Of a stretch of 64,000 bases of DNA, positions 21,851-32,436 are shown piece after piece (the first letter of the stretch is position 1; every line of letters begins with the position of its first letter). Source of the DNA: Eutreptiella sp. 'Long Island Sound 2002' (Eukaryota > Euglenozoa > Euglenophyceae > Eutreptiales > Eutreptiaceae); contig OZ038384.1 of NCBI GenBank assembly GCA_964036045.1, forward strand, positions 24,605,000 through 24,668,999, written 5' to 3'. Below the pieces are notes generated by a model. That model had not been told where the DNA came from. It saw only the letters and a list, made by a program, of their open reading frames with translations, and did not search any database. Made by a program: the position numbers and the translations under genes.

Positions 21851-22477
21851 GAAACCCAGTGTCCATAGCCCGGGCACTGAGGCAGCCCGTGCAATGCAAG
21901 TGACCTTGCCAAACAAGATCCAGAGCCCGGGGGTAAAGCTGCATCCTAAGGCCTGCGCTGCTTTGGGACTCGAGGCGGAGCGTGCGACACCCAAGCACCT
22001 CGGAACCCCAGTACCAAGAACTTGCATGCATGCTTTGGGAACGGGATACGCCAGGAAGTCCGGTGAACCCCTAGGGTTCCACCGAAAGGAGGAGACGTGC
22101 GCAAGCACGGGTGCACACCCTCCAGTTGTGACAAGCACGTCACGCTGGCGGTGATCAGCTCTCCCAGTGATGCCCGGGGCTGGTTTGTTGGGGGCCACCA
22201 GTCAGGTCTAGCGGGATGTAAGTCTCCTCCCCTCTTCAAGCGCAAAGCCTCTTCCTGTTTCGTCACAGCGGCAATGCCAGCGCAAAGCATGGGGTGCCTC
22301 TCGACGACCGAGTGCACCTAGCTAGCCTACCCCGTCTGTCTGTCTGTCTGGGTGTTGTGTCCCACCTTATTACAAATGTCTCAAGATGGGGGAGTCAGTA
22401 ACATAATCTCAACAAAGCTGCAAATTGAAATGTCACATCAATGAAACAAATGCACCGTAGAGGACCCACAGCATACT

Positions 22478-24335
22478 GCAACATGCCTACATTTGAGTTG
22501 GATAAGTCCCCGCAGTTGGAAAGTGGGGTCGCCTGCATCAAACAGCCAAACGCCGCATTTCCTATCATTGATCTTGCAGATTTGATACTTTGGAACTATA
22601 GTATAATAATTTCGCATCAGAACACGGACTATTTCGACGTTCACTTTAATAGTGGGAAAAACAACGGAGGTCTGTGCACTATTTCATTAGTCGCGCGTGA
22701 TTGGACAGGCTGAGCGGCCACTGTCACTACTTGGCACTAAGAGTCATTAATGGCTGGTTCAAATTCCCCTGCGGTTCGTACCGTGGCGCGCTGCAGATCG
22801 CTGTGCACACCCAAATAGGTGGGCGGTGAATTACAACGGAACAAGTTTGAATCGGGGCGTACAGATTGATGAAGATGATCTTCACCCTAACCTTTGACAT
22901 TTTCCAGTAGGTTACAGTTAGGGCGGGGTCTCGGCGCAATAACGGTCACTGGCAGGTTCTAGGGTGTCAAATATAGCAAGTAAGGGGAATTGATGTTCAA
23001 ATTTGCAAATGACGAAAATACTTGCCCCTACTCGGCTAACCTATTTGGTTCGTATGGGTCTGTCCAATTCTACAGACATAGGGTTCTAGAAGCTGCTCAG
23101 TTCCCGGCTGCAAATCTTCAAATTCAACAGCCAAGGGAGTTGGGTGAAAAATGGGTACTTCTGTTCTGGACATACGGTCTCCTCCGCACATTCTGAAAAG
23201 ATGAAAGTGCAAAGAGACACTTTTTGCAAAAGGCCGGGTCATTTTGCTGCAATGATCTGAAACCTTGATTGGATTTGAGATTTGTGGTTGGGCGAGTCCG
23301 CCAAATACTCTAACGTTCGTAGTTAGTGGATTGTGCCAAATATCCTAAACACACCAACGGCATCAGTCATGTGGTGTTCCTGATAGCTGGAATCGCCAAC
23401 TGGCTGGGTGTAGAAATCCCATCAGGGCGGTGGGTCCAACAAGCACATAACAAGGGCGGGTCATGTAGCCCGAATCGCACGGCCAAGATCCCTGAGATCG
23501 AAAACGAAAAAAAAAACGGTATGCAATGAGAGCTGGATCCCTAACGCTAATATGTAAAACAACGGAATTCCACAAGCCATTCCGCCCAAACAGGCCAGGT
23601 TTGAAACCATCTAGATTTTCCAACCAAGGCTTATGAGGCCATAAAGTCATACACAAGATTCTCTGAGCACGCCGACATTGCAACAAAAGAAAAACAACGG
23701 AGAGGGGGTTCAAGACCTCGTTAAGGGGACCGGGGAGGGCTTCTCTTTGACACCTCCTCGCAATGGATACGTTCTATTTTTACATGTTTGCTGCGATTTG
23801 CTTGTACACTTCAGATTGTCACTGCGATTTGGTGCTCCTGGGTGCATGGTCACTATCCTCACTATTCTTTCCTACTGAGATGCAGGTGGTCAGTATATTT
23901 GCTTATTCCTCTTTCGTGAAAAAAAGGCCATTTGTTCCTTGTTGACAAACGTGGCAGTGCATGGCCAGCCGGGGTACTCAACAGTGAAGCAGTAACTTTG
24001 GATCCAACAAGCGTGATTTCTAATGAACCAGAGTGCGGCAATGACCCTGATGATGATACGCAAACTGGTGGAGCAATCAGGCACTCTGCTGTTTTCACCC
24101 CTGCGCAACTTCTTCCTTTTGAACCCTTTTCGTCACCGCACAAGCCCATCGTAACTGTATGGCACCCTCTACCCCTCATGCAGTAGTGCCAAACCACTGC
24201 TATACAAAAGGACCTATGGAATGTACAGCAAACCATGACTCGGGCCTCCCACAATCAGGCCATTGGTGTGACACAAATTTTGGTTGTTCAACTCCGCTCT
24301 TCACCCACATTAGGATAGTGGAAAATGTGACGTTT
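22478..24335. repeat. 1.86-kb dispersed repeat, copy 1
   Basis: Nearly identical to 54,652-56,516 in the same orientation, with scattered substitutions and small indels. Its frames are short and shifted between copies, so it is probably non-coding. The left end is near CAACATGCCTAC. The right end is followed here by GTTTGAGG repeats, whereas in copy 2 unrelated sequence starts at 56,517 and GGTTTGAGGTTTGA reappears only at about 57,047. Confidence 0.8.
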
Positions 24336-24599
24336 GAGGTTTGAGGTTTGATTATGCGGGTACTAGACGCCTTTCGGCCCTGGGGGGCCACCTGGTCGGG
24401 CCAGGTGATATCCTCCCCACCGGGTCCTAGTGGGGGGCCCTCCAAGACGCACCTCCTGCCTGGTGGCGGAGTCCCCCAAGTTCACAGGGCTCGAAGCCCC
24501 GTCCCTCCCCAGCTTCCCTGTTTCGCCACTCCTCGGTCAGTGCATCAGTTCGCAGCCGTGGCTGCGAGCGCTTACCCACCGCGTCGCCCCCCTAATGCG

Positions 24600-27500
24600 T
24601 GGTCGCCCGGGGTGCCGGCGCCGCCGGGCCCGTGCTACTGGGTTGTCGCCAGTGGGACCCCCTTGGGCTGGCGCGGAGGCTGCCTTGCCTAGGGGTTGGG
24701 GCGTGGCGCAGTGCGCCACTACTGCCTTGGCGGGTGCAGTGCCCCGTCTGTGTGTGCGCGGCGCTCGCGGCCGGTTCGGGGGGCTCGGGCCGGTACCTGG
24801 TGTTGTGTCTCTCCCGTTTTCCCCTTCCAGCCCCGCATGTCCCGCGCTGCGTGTGGCGGGCGATCCCGTCCGGTGGTCCCTTACCCTCGCTCCCTGGTAC
24901 GCCATTCCACGCGGTCTGTGCGCTCCGCGAGCTCGGTCCGGTTGCCCTTCTGGTAGTCCCCGCATGCCCTTTGTGTGTGTGTGCGCTCGCGCTCCCGCGG
25001 CGTCCGCTCCCACCCCCCCTTGGTGGTGTGGCGTGCGCACCTCGCGCGGTCCTGGCACTGGGCGCTGGTAGGGCCGTTCCACGTGGTCCGTGCCCCTCCG
25101 CGTGTCCTGCCCCGGTCCTCTGCTCCGTCCGGCGTGCTCGGGGGGGGGGGCGGTCCGGTCCCGGTTCCTCCCTACCTGGCTTGGCCCGCACGCCCTGTGG
25201 GGGCTGCGTGCCGCGGGGGTGGTGGGGGGCCGTCCCCGGGGGGGGGGTTGGCCTGCCACTGTTCTGAGGGGCGTCTGGTGTCAGGCGCTGTCCCTCCCCC
25301 GACCGCCCGTCCTCTGGGGCGGGCAGCCAGGGTTCCGCGACCCGTGTGTTCCCGGTGCGGTCGGTGCGGGCTTGGGGACCCAGCACCGGTTCCAAAGTGT
25401 ACACCCTTTCGGGCCGGCGTTGCTCGCTGTCGGGGTGGCGAAAGGGCGTCCCCGGGGGGGGGGTGCCGTCCACCGTTGTGAGGGGGGTCTGAGGTCGGGC
25501 GCTGTCCCTCCCCCGACTGCCCACCTACTGGGCAGGCTGTTGGGGTCCGTCACCCACATGCTGTGGGCGCGGGCGTGTGGGTGTGGGGGCCCATCACTGC
25601 CCCTTTGGCCTGCATGCCCTGTGGGGGCTGCGTGCCGCGGGGGTGGTGGGGGGCTGTCCCCGGGGGGGGCTGGCCTGCCACCGTTGTGAGGGGCGTCTGG
25701 TGTCAGGCGCTGTCCCTCCCCTGAACGCCCATCCTCTGGGGCGGGCAGCCAGCGTACCGCGACCTGTGTGTTCCGGGTGCGGTAGGTGCGGCTGTGGGGA
25801 CCCAGCACCGGTTCCACAGCGTGTGCCCTTGCGCACGGGCATTGCTCGCTGTGGGGGTGGCGGAAGGGCGTCCCCGGGGGGGATGCGTTCCACCGTTGTT
25901 AGGGGCTTCTGAGGTCAGGTGCTGTCCCTCCCCCGACTGCCCGCCCAGTGGGCGGGCTGTTGGGGTCTGCCACCCACGTGCTGTGAGCGCGGGTGTGTGG
26001 GAGTGGGGGCCCAACACTGTCCCCTTGGCCTGCACGCCCTGTGGGGGCTGTGTGCCGTGGGGGTGGTGGGGGGCCGTCCCCGGGGGGGGTTGGCCTGCCA
26101 CCGTTGTGAGCGGCGTCTGTTGTCAGGCGCTGTCCCTCCCCCAACCGTCCGTCCTCTGGGGCGGGTAGCCGGGGTTCCGCGACCCGTGTGTCCCGGGTGC
26201 GGTCGGTGCGGGCGTGGGGACCCAGCACAGGCCCCACAGCGTGCGCCCTTGCGGGCCGGTGTTGCTCGCTGTGGGAGCGGCGGAAGGGCGTTCCCGGGGG
26301 CCTGCCTTTTGCCGTTGTGAGGGGCGTCTGTGGTCAGGCGCTCCCCCTCCCTGAGCTGCCCGCCCACCCGGCGGGCTGTTGGGGTCTGCCACCCACATGC
26401 TGTGGGCGCGGGCCTGTTGTTGTGGGGGCGCAACACTGTCCCCTTTGCCTGCATGCCCTGTGGGGGTTGCGTGCCCTGGGGGTGGTGGGGGCCCTCCCCG
26501 GGGGGGCTGGCCTGCCACCGTTGTGAGGGGCGTCTGGTGTCAGGCGCTGTCCCTCTCCCGGCCGCCCGCCCTCTGGGGCGGGAGGCCGGGGTACCGCGAC
26601 CCGTGTGTCCCGGATGCGGCCGGTGCGGGCGTGGGACCCAGCACCGGCCCCACAGCGTGCGCCCTTGCGGGCCAGCGTCGCTCGCTGTGGGGGTGGCGGA
26701 AGGGCGTTCCCAGGGGGGGTGCCTTCCACCGTTGTGAGGGGCGTCTGTGGTCAGGCGCTCCGCCTCCCCGGACTGCCCGCCCACTGGGCGGGCTGTTGGG
26801 GTCCGCCATCCACATACTGTGGTCGCGAGCGTGTGGGTGTGGGGGCCCAACACTGTCTCCCTGGCCTGCATGCCCTGTGGGGGCTGCGTGCCGCGGGGGT
26901 GGTGGGGGGCCGTCCCCGGGGGGGTTGGCCTGCCACCGTTGTGAGAGGCGTCTGGTGTCAGGCGCTGTCCCTCTCCCGGCCGCCCGTCCTCTGGAGCGGG
27001 CAGCCAGAGTTCCGCGACCCGTGTGTTCCGGGTGCGGTCGGTGCGGGCGTGGGGACCCAGCACCAGCCCCACAGCGTGCACCCTTGCGGGCCGGCGTTGC
27101 TCGCTGTGGGGCTGGCGGAAGGGCGTCCCCGGGGGGGGTTTCCTTCCACCATTGTGAGGGGCGTCTGAGGTCAGACGCTGTCCCTCCCCCAACTGCTCGC
27201 CCACTGGGCGGGCTGTTGGGGTCCGCCACCCACATGCTGCGGGCGCGGGTGTGTGGGTGTGGGGGCCCAACACTGTCCCCTTGGCCTGCATACCCCTTGG
27301 GGGCTGCGTGCCGCGGGGGTGGAGGGGGGCCGTCCCCGGGGGGGGTGGCCTGCCACCGTTGTGAGAGGCGTCTGGTGTCAGGCGCTGTCCCTCCCCCGGC
27401 GGCCCGTCCTCTGGAGCGGGTAGCCAGGGTTCCGCGACCCGTGTGTCCCGGGTGCGGTCGGTGCGGGCGTGGGGACCCAGCACCGGCCCCACAGCGTGCG

Positions 27501-28679
27501 CCCTTGCGGGCCAGCGTTGCTCGCTGTGGGGGTGGCGGAAGGGCGTCTCCGGGGGGGGGTGCCTTCCACCATTGTGAGGGGCGTCTGAGGTCAGGTGCTG
27601 TCCCTCCCCCGACTGCCCGCCTCCTGGGCGGGCTGTTGGGGTCCACCACCCACGTGCTGTGGGCGCGGGTGTGTGGGTGTGGGGGCCCAACACTGTCCCC
27701 TTGGCCTGCATGCCCTGTGGGGGCTGCGTGCCGCGGGGATGGTGGGGGGCCCTGCCCGGGGGGGGGTGGCCTGCCACCGTTGTGAGGGGCGTCTTGTGTC
27801 AGGCGCTGTCCCTCCCCCGGCCGCCCGTCCTCTGGGGCGGGCAGCCAGGGTTCCGCGACCCGTGTGTCCCGGGTGCGGTCGGTGCGGGCGTTGGGACCGA
27901 GCACCGGCCCCACAGCGTGCGCCCTTGCGGGCCGGCATTGCTCGCTGTGGGGGTGGCGGAAGGGCGTCCCCGTGGGGGGTGACTTCCACCATTGTGAGGG
28001 ACATCTGAGGTCAGGCGCTGTCCCTCCCCCGACTGCCCGCCCACTGGGCTGGCTGTTGGGGTCCGCCACCCACGTGCTGTGGGCGCGAGTGTGTGGGTCT
28101 GGGGGCCCAACACTGTCCCCTTGGCCTGCATGCCCCGTGGGGGCTGCGTGCCGCGGGGATGGTGGGGGGCCGTGCCCGGGGGGGGGTGGCCTGCCACCGT
28201 TGTGAGGGGTGTCTGGTGTCAGGCGCTGTCCCTCCCCCGGCCAGCCGTCCTCTGGAGCGGGCAGCCAGGGTTCCGCGACCCGTGTGTCCCGGGTGTGGTT
28301 GCTGCCGGCGTGGGGACCCAGCACCGGCCCCACAGCGTGCGCCCTTGCGGGCCGGCGTTGCTCGCTGTGGGGGTGGCGGAAGGGCGTCCTCGGGGGGGGT
28401 GCTTTCCACCATTGTGAGGGGCGTCAGAGGTCAGGCGCTGTCCCTCCCCCGACTGCCCGCCCACTGGGCGGGCTGTTGGGGTCCGCCACCTACGTGCTGT
28501 GGGCGCGGGTGTGTGGGTGTGGGGGCCCAACACTGTCCCCTTGGCCTGCATGCCCTGTGGGGGCTGCGTGCCGCGGGGGTGTTGGGGGGCCGTCCCCGGG
28601 TGGGGTGGCCTGCCACCGTTGTGAGGGGCGTCTTGTGTCAGGCGCTGTCCCTCCCCCGGCCGCCCATCCTCTGGAGCGG
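24600..28679. repeat. GC-rich tandem array, left half (~420-bp dimeric unit)
   Basis: The landmark GGCGGGCTGTTGGGG recurs at 25,531, 25,951, 26,370, 26,787, 27,207, 27,627, 28,047 and 28,467, i.e. every 417-420 bp. Each unit consists of two related ~210-bp halves, each containing TCAGGCGCTGTCCCTCCCC. Units decay leftward of about 25,250. The unit length is a multiple of three and largely stop-free, which creates long false ORFs on both strands. The array is interrupted at 28,679 by the gypsy element and resumes at 48,064. Confidence 0.9.
28674..28679. other. Target-site duplication GAGCGG, left
   Basis: GAGCGG directly precedes the 5' LTR and recurs at 48,064-48,069 directly after the 3' LTR. 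The array reads GGAGCGGGCAGCCAGG in uninterrupted units, so joining the flanks restores a normal unit. Confidence 0.85.
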
Positions 28680-29160
28680 TGTAACGGCAGCAGTGACAGC
28701 ACTCAATTTATACATCAATGTGATCAGAATTTCAATGATTCTCAGATGTACATTAGTGCAGTAAATGTTCCGCTTGTTTTCATGTTTTCCGTTCGCCGCC
28801 AGATGTCGCCTGTGAGCGGGCGTCGAGTCGCATGTGTCTTTCGTGATTTCCCAATCAGATTTACTTAAATCATTTCGAAAGATTTCACGTCGTGTCATTA
28901 TGTGCGATGGATGCACAATGAGATTCTATGTCTGCTCCATTTTTGTAGACCGGGTTTTTTTACCATTCATATTCCACCATGGATTTCAATGGGCTTACAA
29001 GTGCTTCGCATATGTCGCTCCCAGAGGCTGGATATGGGTCTGAAGGGGGTCAGTTGGGTTCGGAGATATCAGGGGCAGTGTCGGGCGTTACGACCCCTGG
29101 GGCATCAAGGCTACAGGCTTCGCAATCACAAGAAAGATCCGCCACTATGCAGGGGTTACA
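28680..29160 (+). repeat. 5' LTR of the plus-strand gypsy element
   Basis: The LTR is ~480 bp, starts TGTAACGGCAG and ends GGGGTTACA immediately before the primer-binding site. It pairs with 47,597-48,063. By eye the two differ by roughly 25 substitutions plus a ~13-bp indel, implying an old insertion. It contains the ATG (28,979) of an ORF that runs across the PBS. Confidence 0.9.
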
Positions 29161-30262
29161 TGGTAGCAGAGGAAATCATGACTCTGCTTCTGGAATCTCC
29201 ACGGACACCCTGAGATCATCGGACTTTAGCGGGGCTATTACTCGTTCTGGGTCACTGCGTGTTCCCCCTGAGGTTACATTCGTGGCATCTCCCCAGCGAA
29301 CCGAAGATCACCCTTCTGAGTGTCCTTACTGTGGCCATAGACATTGGCCTGGAGTTCATACCTCTGCTGATTGTTGTATGAACGCCCCACCCAACCTTAA
29401 ACCCGGTCGAGAATCTCCCTCCTCAAGTGAATCTGGTTCCAGCTCTTACGCTTTGCCTGATCTTGAAGACAGCAGCAGCGAAGGAGAGCCGTCTGATACT
29501 GGAATTAGTGGTGATTAGTGGGAAAACCACTTCCAGGAAATCTGGAATCAGGAGTTCTTGCACCGCCAGAATTGGCTACTGGCAGAGGCGAGCTATCGAG
29601 GCCGTCTGAGGGACTGGTTCAGGGCGTCGTGCCAGCTCATCAGGGAGAGCGGCCGCCTGAGATTTGACGCCACTTTGCAGGAACAAGAGGATTAGGAAGA
29701 GCTGATGGACCAGTTCGACCACCAGGCTGCCGTGATAATGCAAATGGCCATCATTGCAGAGGAGGGACGCCAGAATGTGCATCCGCACGCTGGTCCGTCG
29801 GGCGCCTGGGGTCCGAACCACGAAGAGGTCGACGAAATGAGGTGTGATTCGACACTTTCTCACGTCTCCAGGGAGCAACTGTCCAAGCTTCCCAACTCCA
29901 ACTCAAGTGTTGATACTTGGGTTGATGAAGTAAGAAGCAAAGGAAAAGGTACAAGATGCCCGTCCTGTGGTGAGTGTGCCAAGGACTGCTCCTGTCGACG
30001 CCAGATTTCGTCGCTGGAAGACAGGGTGAAGGAGCTGAAGAAGGCCGCCAAGGAGAAAAAGAGGGATGACGACAGCAAGTGGAAGGAGATGGAGCAGAAG
30101 CTGGAAAAATTGACCAATCTGGTACAAAATCTGAGCACTACTAGGCTCACTGGACCAGCGCCTACAATGGCAAGTCGACCAGCACCTACCTCCTCAGCTG
30201 CACCTGCATCCACGCCTTACCGCGTTCCACATATCCAATTTGGAGGGTGGGGGGGGGGCTAA
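28979..30262 (+). pseudogene. LTR-initiated first ORF of the plus-strand gypsy (Gag N-terminal or accessory protein)
   Basis: The ATG lies inside the 5' LTR and the frame crosses the LTR/PBS junction and runs to 30,262, with TAG codons at 29,516 and 29,693. The first part has a Cys/His cluster (CPYCGHRHWPGVH, then CC) and an acidic Ser-rich tail. The second has a WENHF...RLRDWF helical segment. The third has a CPSCGECAKDCSC cluster followed by a Lys/Glu coiled coil. Both stops could derive from CAG. It is not in frame with gag. Function unknown; RNA binding by the Cys/His clusters is inference. Confidence 0.5.
29161..29174 (+). other. Primer-binding site (initiator Met tRNA)
   Basis: TGGTAGCAGAGG directly follows the 5' LTR and is complementary to the 3' end of initiator-Met tRNA including CCA, so minus-strand DNA synthesis would start here. 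Confidence 0.9.
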
Positions 30263-30351
30263 CTCCGGAAAAAATGCTCTTTATGGTATAATTTGACAAA
30301 GAAAGTAGTATTTCCGACTGTAGCTGGCTTTGGGATTCTTGGACCCCATAA

Positions 30352-31848
30352 AATCCTAGGTGTTCTCCGGTACCCCCAGCTTTTACTGGTCCACTCCCAA
30401 CTTTTACTGGAAACTCTGGTATTCCCCCTACTGGATTTACAAGTCCTATTGGGTTCAATCTGGGTACTGAAGGAGGAGAATCTTCGTCAGAGAGGTCTGT
30501 ACTGTCTGTTGGTACCATTGGTGACATTGATGGAGAAGCAAGGACCACCGTGAAGGAGCGATCAATTGCCTTGAAGAAGAAGGACAAAGAAAAGAAGGGG
30601 AATGAAGCCAAAGCGAAGGAAAAACAGAAGAAATTGAAGGAGATGAGGCTTCATCAAGCACAGTCAACGCCGTTTGTACAGCCTACGGTGGACCAGGCGT
30701 TGCTGGCGGCCGCAATTGCTCAAGCACAGGCAATGGGAGGCGCCGACGTCAACCCAGTTTTCGTCAATCCGGTTGGTACATCGACAGGTTTCAACGTGAA
30801 CCACCTGCTCAATCCTTTGCACATGTGGCTTAGAGGTTCAGTGATGAAGAAGCCCAAGTTCTCAGGACACCCAAACTACTGGGCGTCCTTCGAAAGACAG
30901 TTCATGGTCTGGCTGCAGACGGAGAAACTGGACAAGGAACTCTGGATTCTCGGGTTGATGGACTGTTTGACTGGCAAACTCAGGGAACGTACATATAACC
31001 TTCATGTGGAAAGGCAGAATCAAGGAGATCCCCTGACTTACGAAGAGCTGTGGCGAAGTCTCAAAAAGAAAGGCTCTCGACTCCCTGAGGATCATTACAG
31101 GAACCGTCTTGAGAACTTCAGGGCGATCAAGAAATTTTTTCTTGAAGAGATCCAAATAGCAAGGCAGGATTGGCAGTTTTTAGTGCAGGAGGCGGAGATC
31201 TCGGGAGAAGGCATTTGTGAAGGCGAAATGAAGAAGATCCTCCTGAGCAAGCAGAAGATCAGGGACTCCCAAGCGGACCAAAAAGTCCTGGGCAACTGGG
31301 TTGAAGTCCGAGGATTGCCGGAGACTATGGGAAAAATGGCAGTTCGTGAGTTGCTACACTCTATCAGTGCTACGGGATTGAAAGACATCACTATTCATGA
31401 GGGCAGATGGAGAGTTGGTTTCCATGATTCTGAACAGTCGGAGTCTTTCTGTAGCATGGTGGATCGAAAGGTGAAGTATAAGGGAACAGTTTTGAATGTG
31501 CGGCCGTGGATCTTCTCGTATGGAGTCGAGCAGATCTGGGACCAACTTGAAAAGTATGCAAACTTAAAACGCCAGAAGTCACACAATGCACAAGGCTTCG
31601 GAAGCAAGATCAGTGCCGTTGGTGAGAAGGGATGCTCTGTGTGCATTGCCCTTGGAAAGGAAGGTCGAGCAGCGACTCACACGACCGCAGATCACAGGTG
31701 GACGCCCTCAGATCTCAAGACAACTCAGTCCAAAATGGATGGAAAGGGAAATTCTCCCAAAAGTCCCCAGCAGGATGGAGCACGAGATGCTGACCAGCAT
31801 GGAAGGGGAAAGGGTAAAGGGCGGTCCAAAGGAAAGAACAGAGATTAG
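30352..31848 (+). CDS. Gag polyprotein of the plus-strand gypsy element
   Basis: The frame opens after a TAA at 30,349. A Lys/Glu-rich segment (about 30,550-30,650) leads to a capsid-like region with a KPKFSGHPNYWASFERQFMVWL motif (about 30,850-30,910), typical of Ty3 Gag, and LTYEELWRSLKKK. The C-terminus has HTTADHRWTP and a basic GKGKGRSKGK tail. The first ATG is at about 30,643, so the start is unclear. The TAG stop (31,846-31,848) is in frame with protease and pol, which fits one Gag-Pol frame with either readthrough or a CAG-to-TAG mutation. Confidence 0.75.
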   Translation, partial: NPRCSPVPPAFTGPLPTFTGNSGIPPTGFTSPIGFNLGTEGGESSSERSVLSVGTIGDIDGEARTTVKERSIALKKKDKEKKGNEAKAKEKQKKLKEMRLHQAQSTPFVQPTVDQALLAAAIAQAQAMGGADVNPVFVNPVGTSTGFNVNHLLNPLHMWLRGSVMKKPKFSGHPNYWASFERQFMVWLQTEKLDKELWILGLMDCLTGKLRERTYNLHVERQNQGDPLTYEELWRSLKKKGSRLPEDHYRNRLENFRAIKKFFLEEIQIARQDWQFLVQEAEISGEGICEGEMKKILLSKQKIRDSQADQKVLGNWVEVRGLPETMGKMAVRELLHSISATGLKDITIHEGRWRVGFHDSEQSESFCSMVDRKVKYKGTVLNVRPWIFSYGVEQIWDQLEKYANLKRQKSHNAQGFGSKISAVGEKGCSVCIALGKEGRAATHTTADHRWTPSDLKTTQSKMDGKGNSPKSPQQDGARDADQHGRGKGKGRSKGKNRD

Positions 31849-32436
31849 ACACCAAAGGATTACTCGCAGCAAGGCGGAGATCCGAGTGGCTCAAGATGGA
31901 CCGATGGTGGTGGAAAATCTGGTGGAAAATCTGGTGAAAAGAGTGGAAAGGGACAAGGAAATTCCGGGAATCAAGATGATTCCAAGGTGAATGGCAACCC
32001 CCTGTATACAGAGACGCCAGCAAACAAGACCTTCGGCAGCAACAAGGATACTGGAGGTCGAGGCAAGGGCAGATCCAATGAATCCAACCCCAATTCCAAC
32101 TCCTCCAACAACAAGGGCCAAGGAGGTAAGAAAGGTGGTGGTGGAAAGTCATTTGGTGGTCGTGGACGTTGAAAAGGAGTCAATGCCGTTGAAGCAGGAG
32201 AAGAATGGGTTGACGAAGGACAAGTACAGCACGTGCAGCCGAACATCGAGGAAGAATGGCAATAGGGAAGCCAACTTGACCCAAATCCCAACACTGGGGT
32301 TGAGTGGCAGGAAAAAAAGCCCATCAGGGTAGTTGGGGCGGTAGATGGACGCTGCTGGGATCGGCTGGCGCGTTCCTCCGGCCTCCTGTACCCTGCCTGG
32401 GTCCTCAGCGCTGTCCGGCGAGGCAAGCAGCGGCAG
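31849..32436 (+). pseudogene. Gag-Pol linker (Gly/Lys-rich nucleocapsid-like), broken
   Basis: The same frame as gag continues through a Gly/Lys/Ser-rich basic stretch with repeated GGKSGGKSG and GGKKGGGGK. In-frame stops occur at 32,170 (TGA) and 32,263 (TAG), followed by a segment leading into the protease. No CCHC knuckle is visible. The basic region probably acted as nucleocapsid. Confidence 0.5.

Larger units (their letters stand above)
17850..22352 (+). mobile_element. LINE-like element copy D
   Basis: Same layout as copy A: a CAC/CCA-rich 5' part, the Trp/Arg-domain ORF, an AC-rich minisatellite, a block around 20,761 matching copy A at 2,706, a ~60-bp minisatellite, and a 3' end matching copy A at 4,200-4,326 and 6,285-6,345. 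It ends in a (CTGT)n-like run at about 22,335-22,352. The left boundary is approximate. No RT or RNase H is present, so this is a 5'-truncated copy. I found no target duplication by eye. Confidence 0.65.

Noticed and set aside
22750-22780. tRNA-like GGTTCAAATTCCCC motif
   Set aside because: The arms needed for a tRNA cloverleaf were not found around it, and it lies inside the dispersed repeat.
24537-28764. Long ORFs (up to ~620 codons) on both strands of the tandem array
   Set aside because: The repeat unit is about 420 bp, divisible by three and nearly stop-free, so frames stay open on both strands. The translations are simple repeats with no domain.
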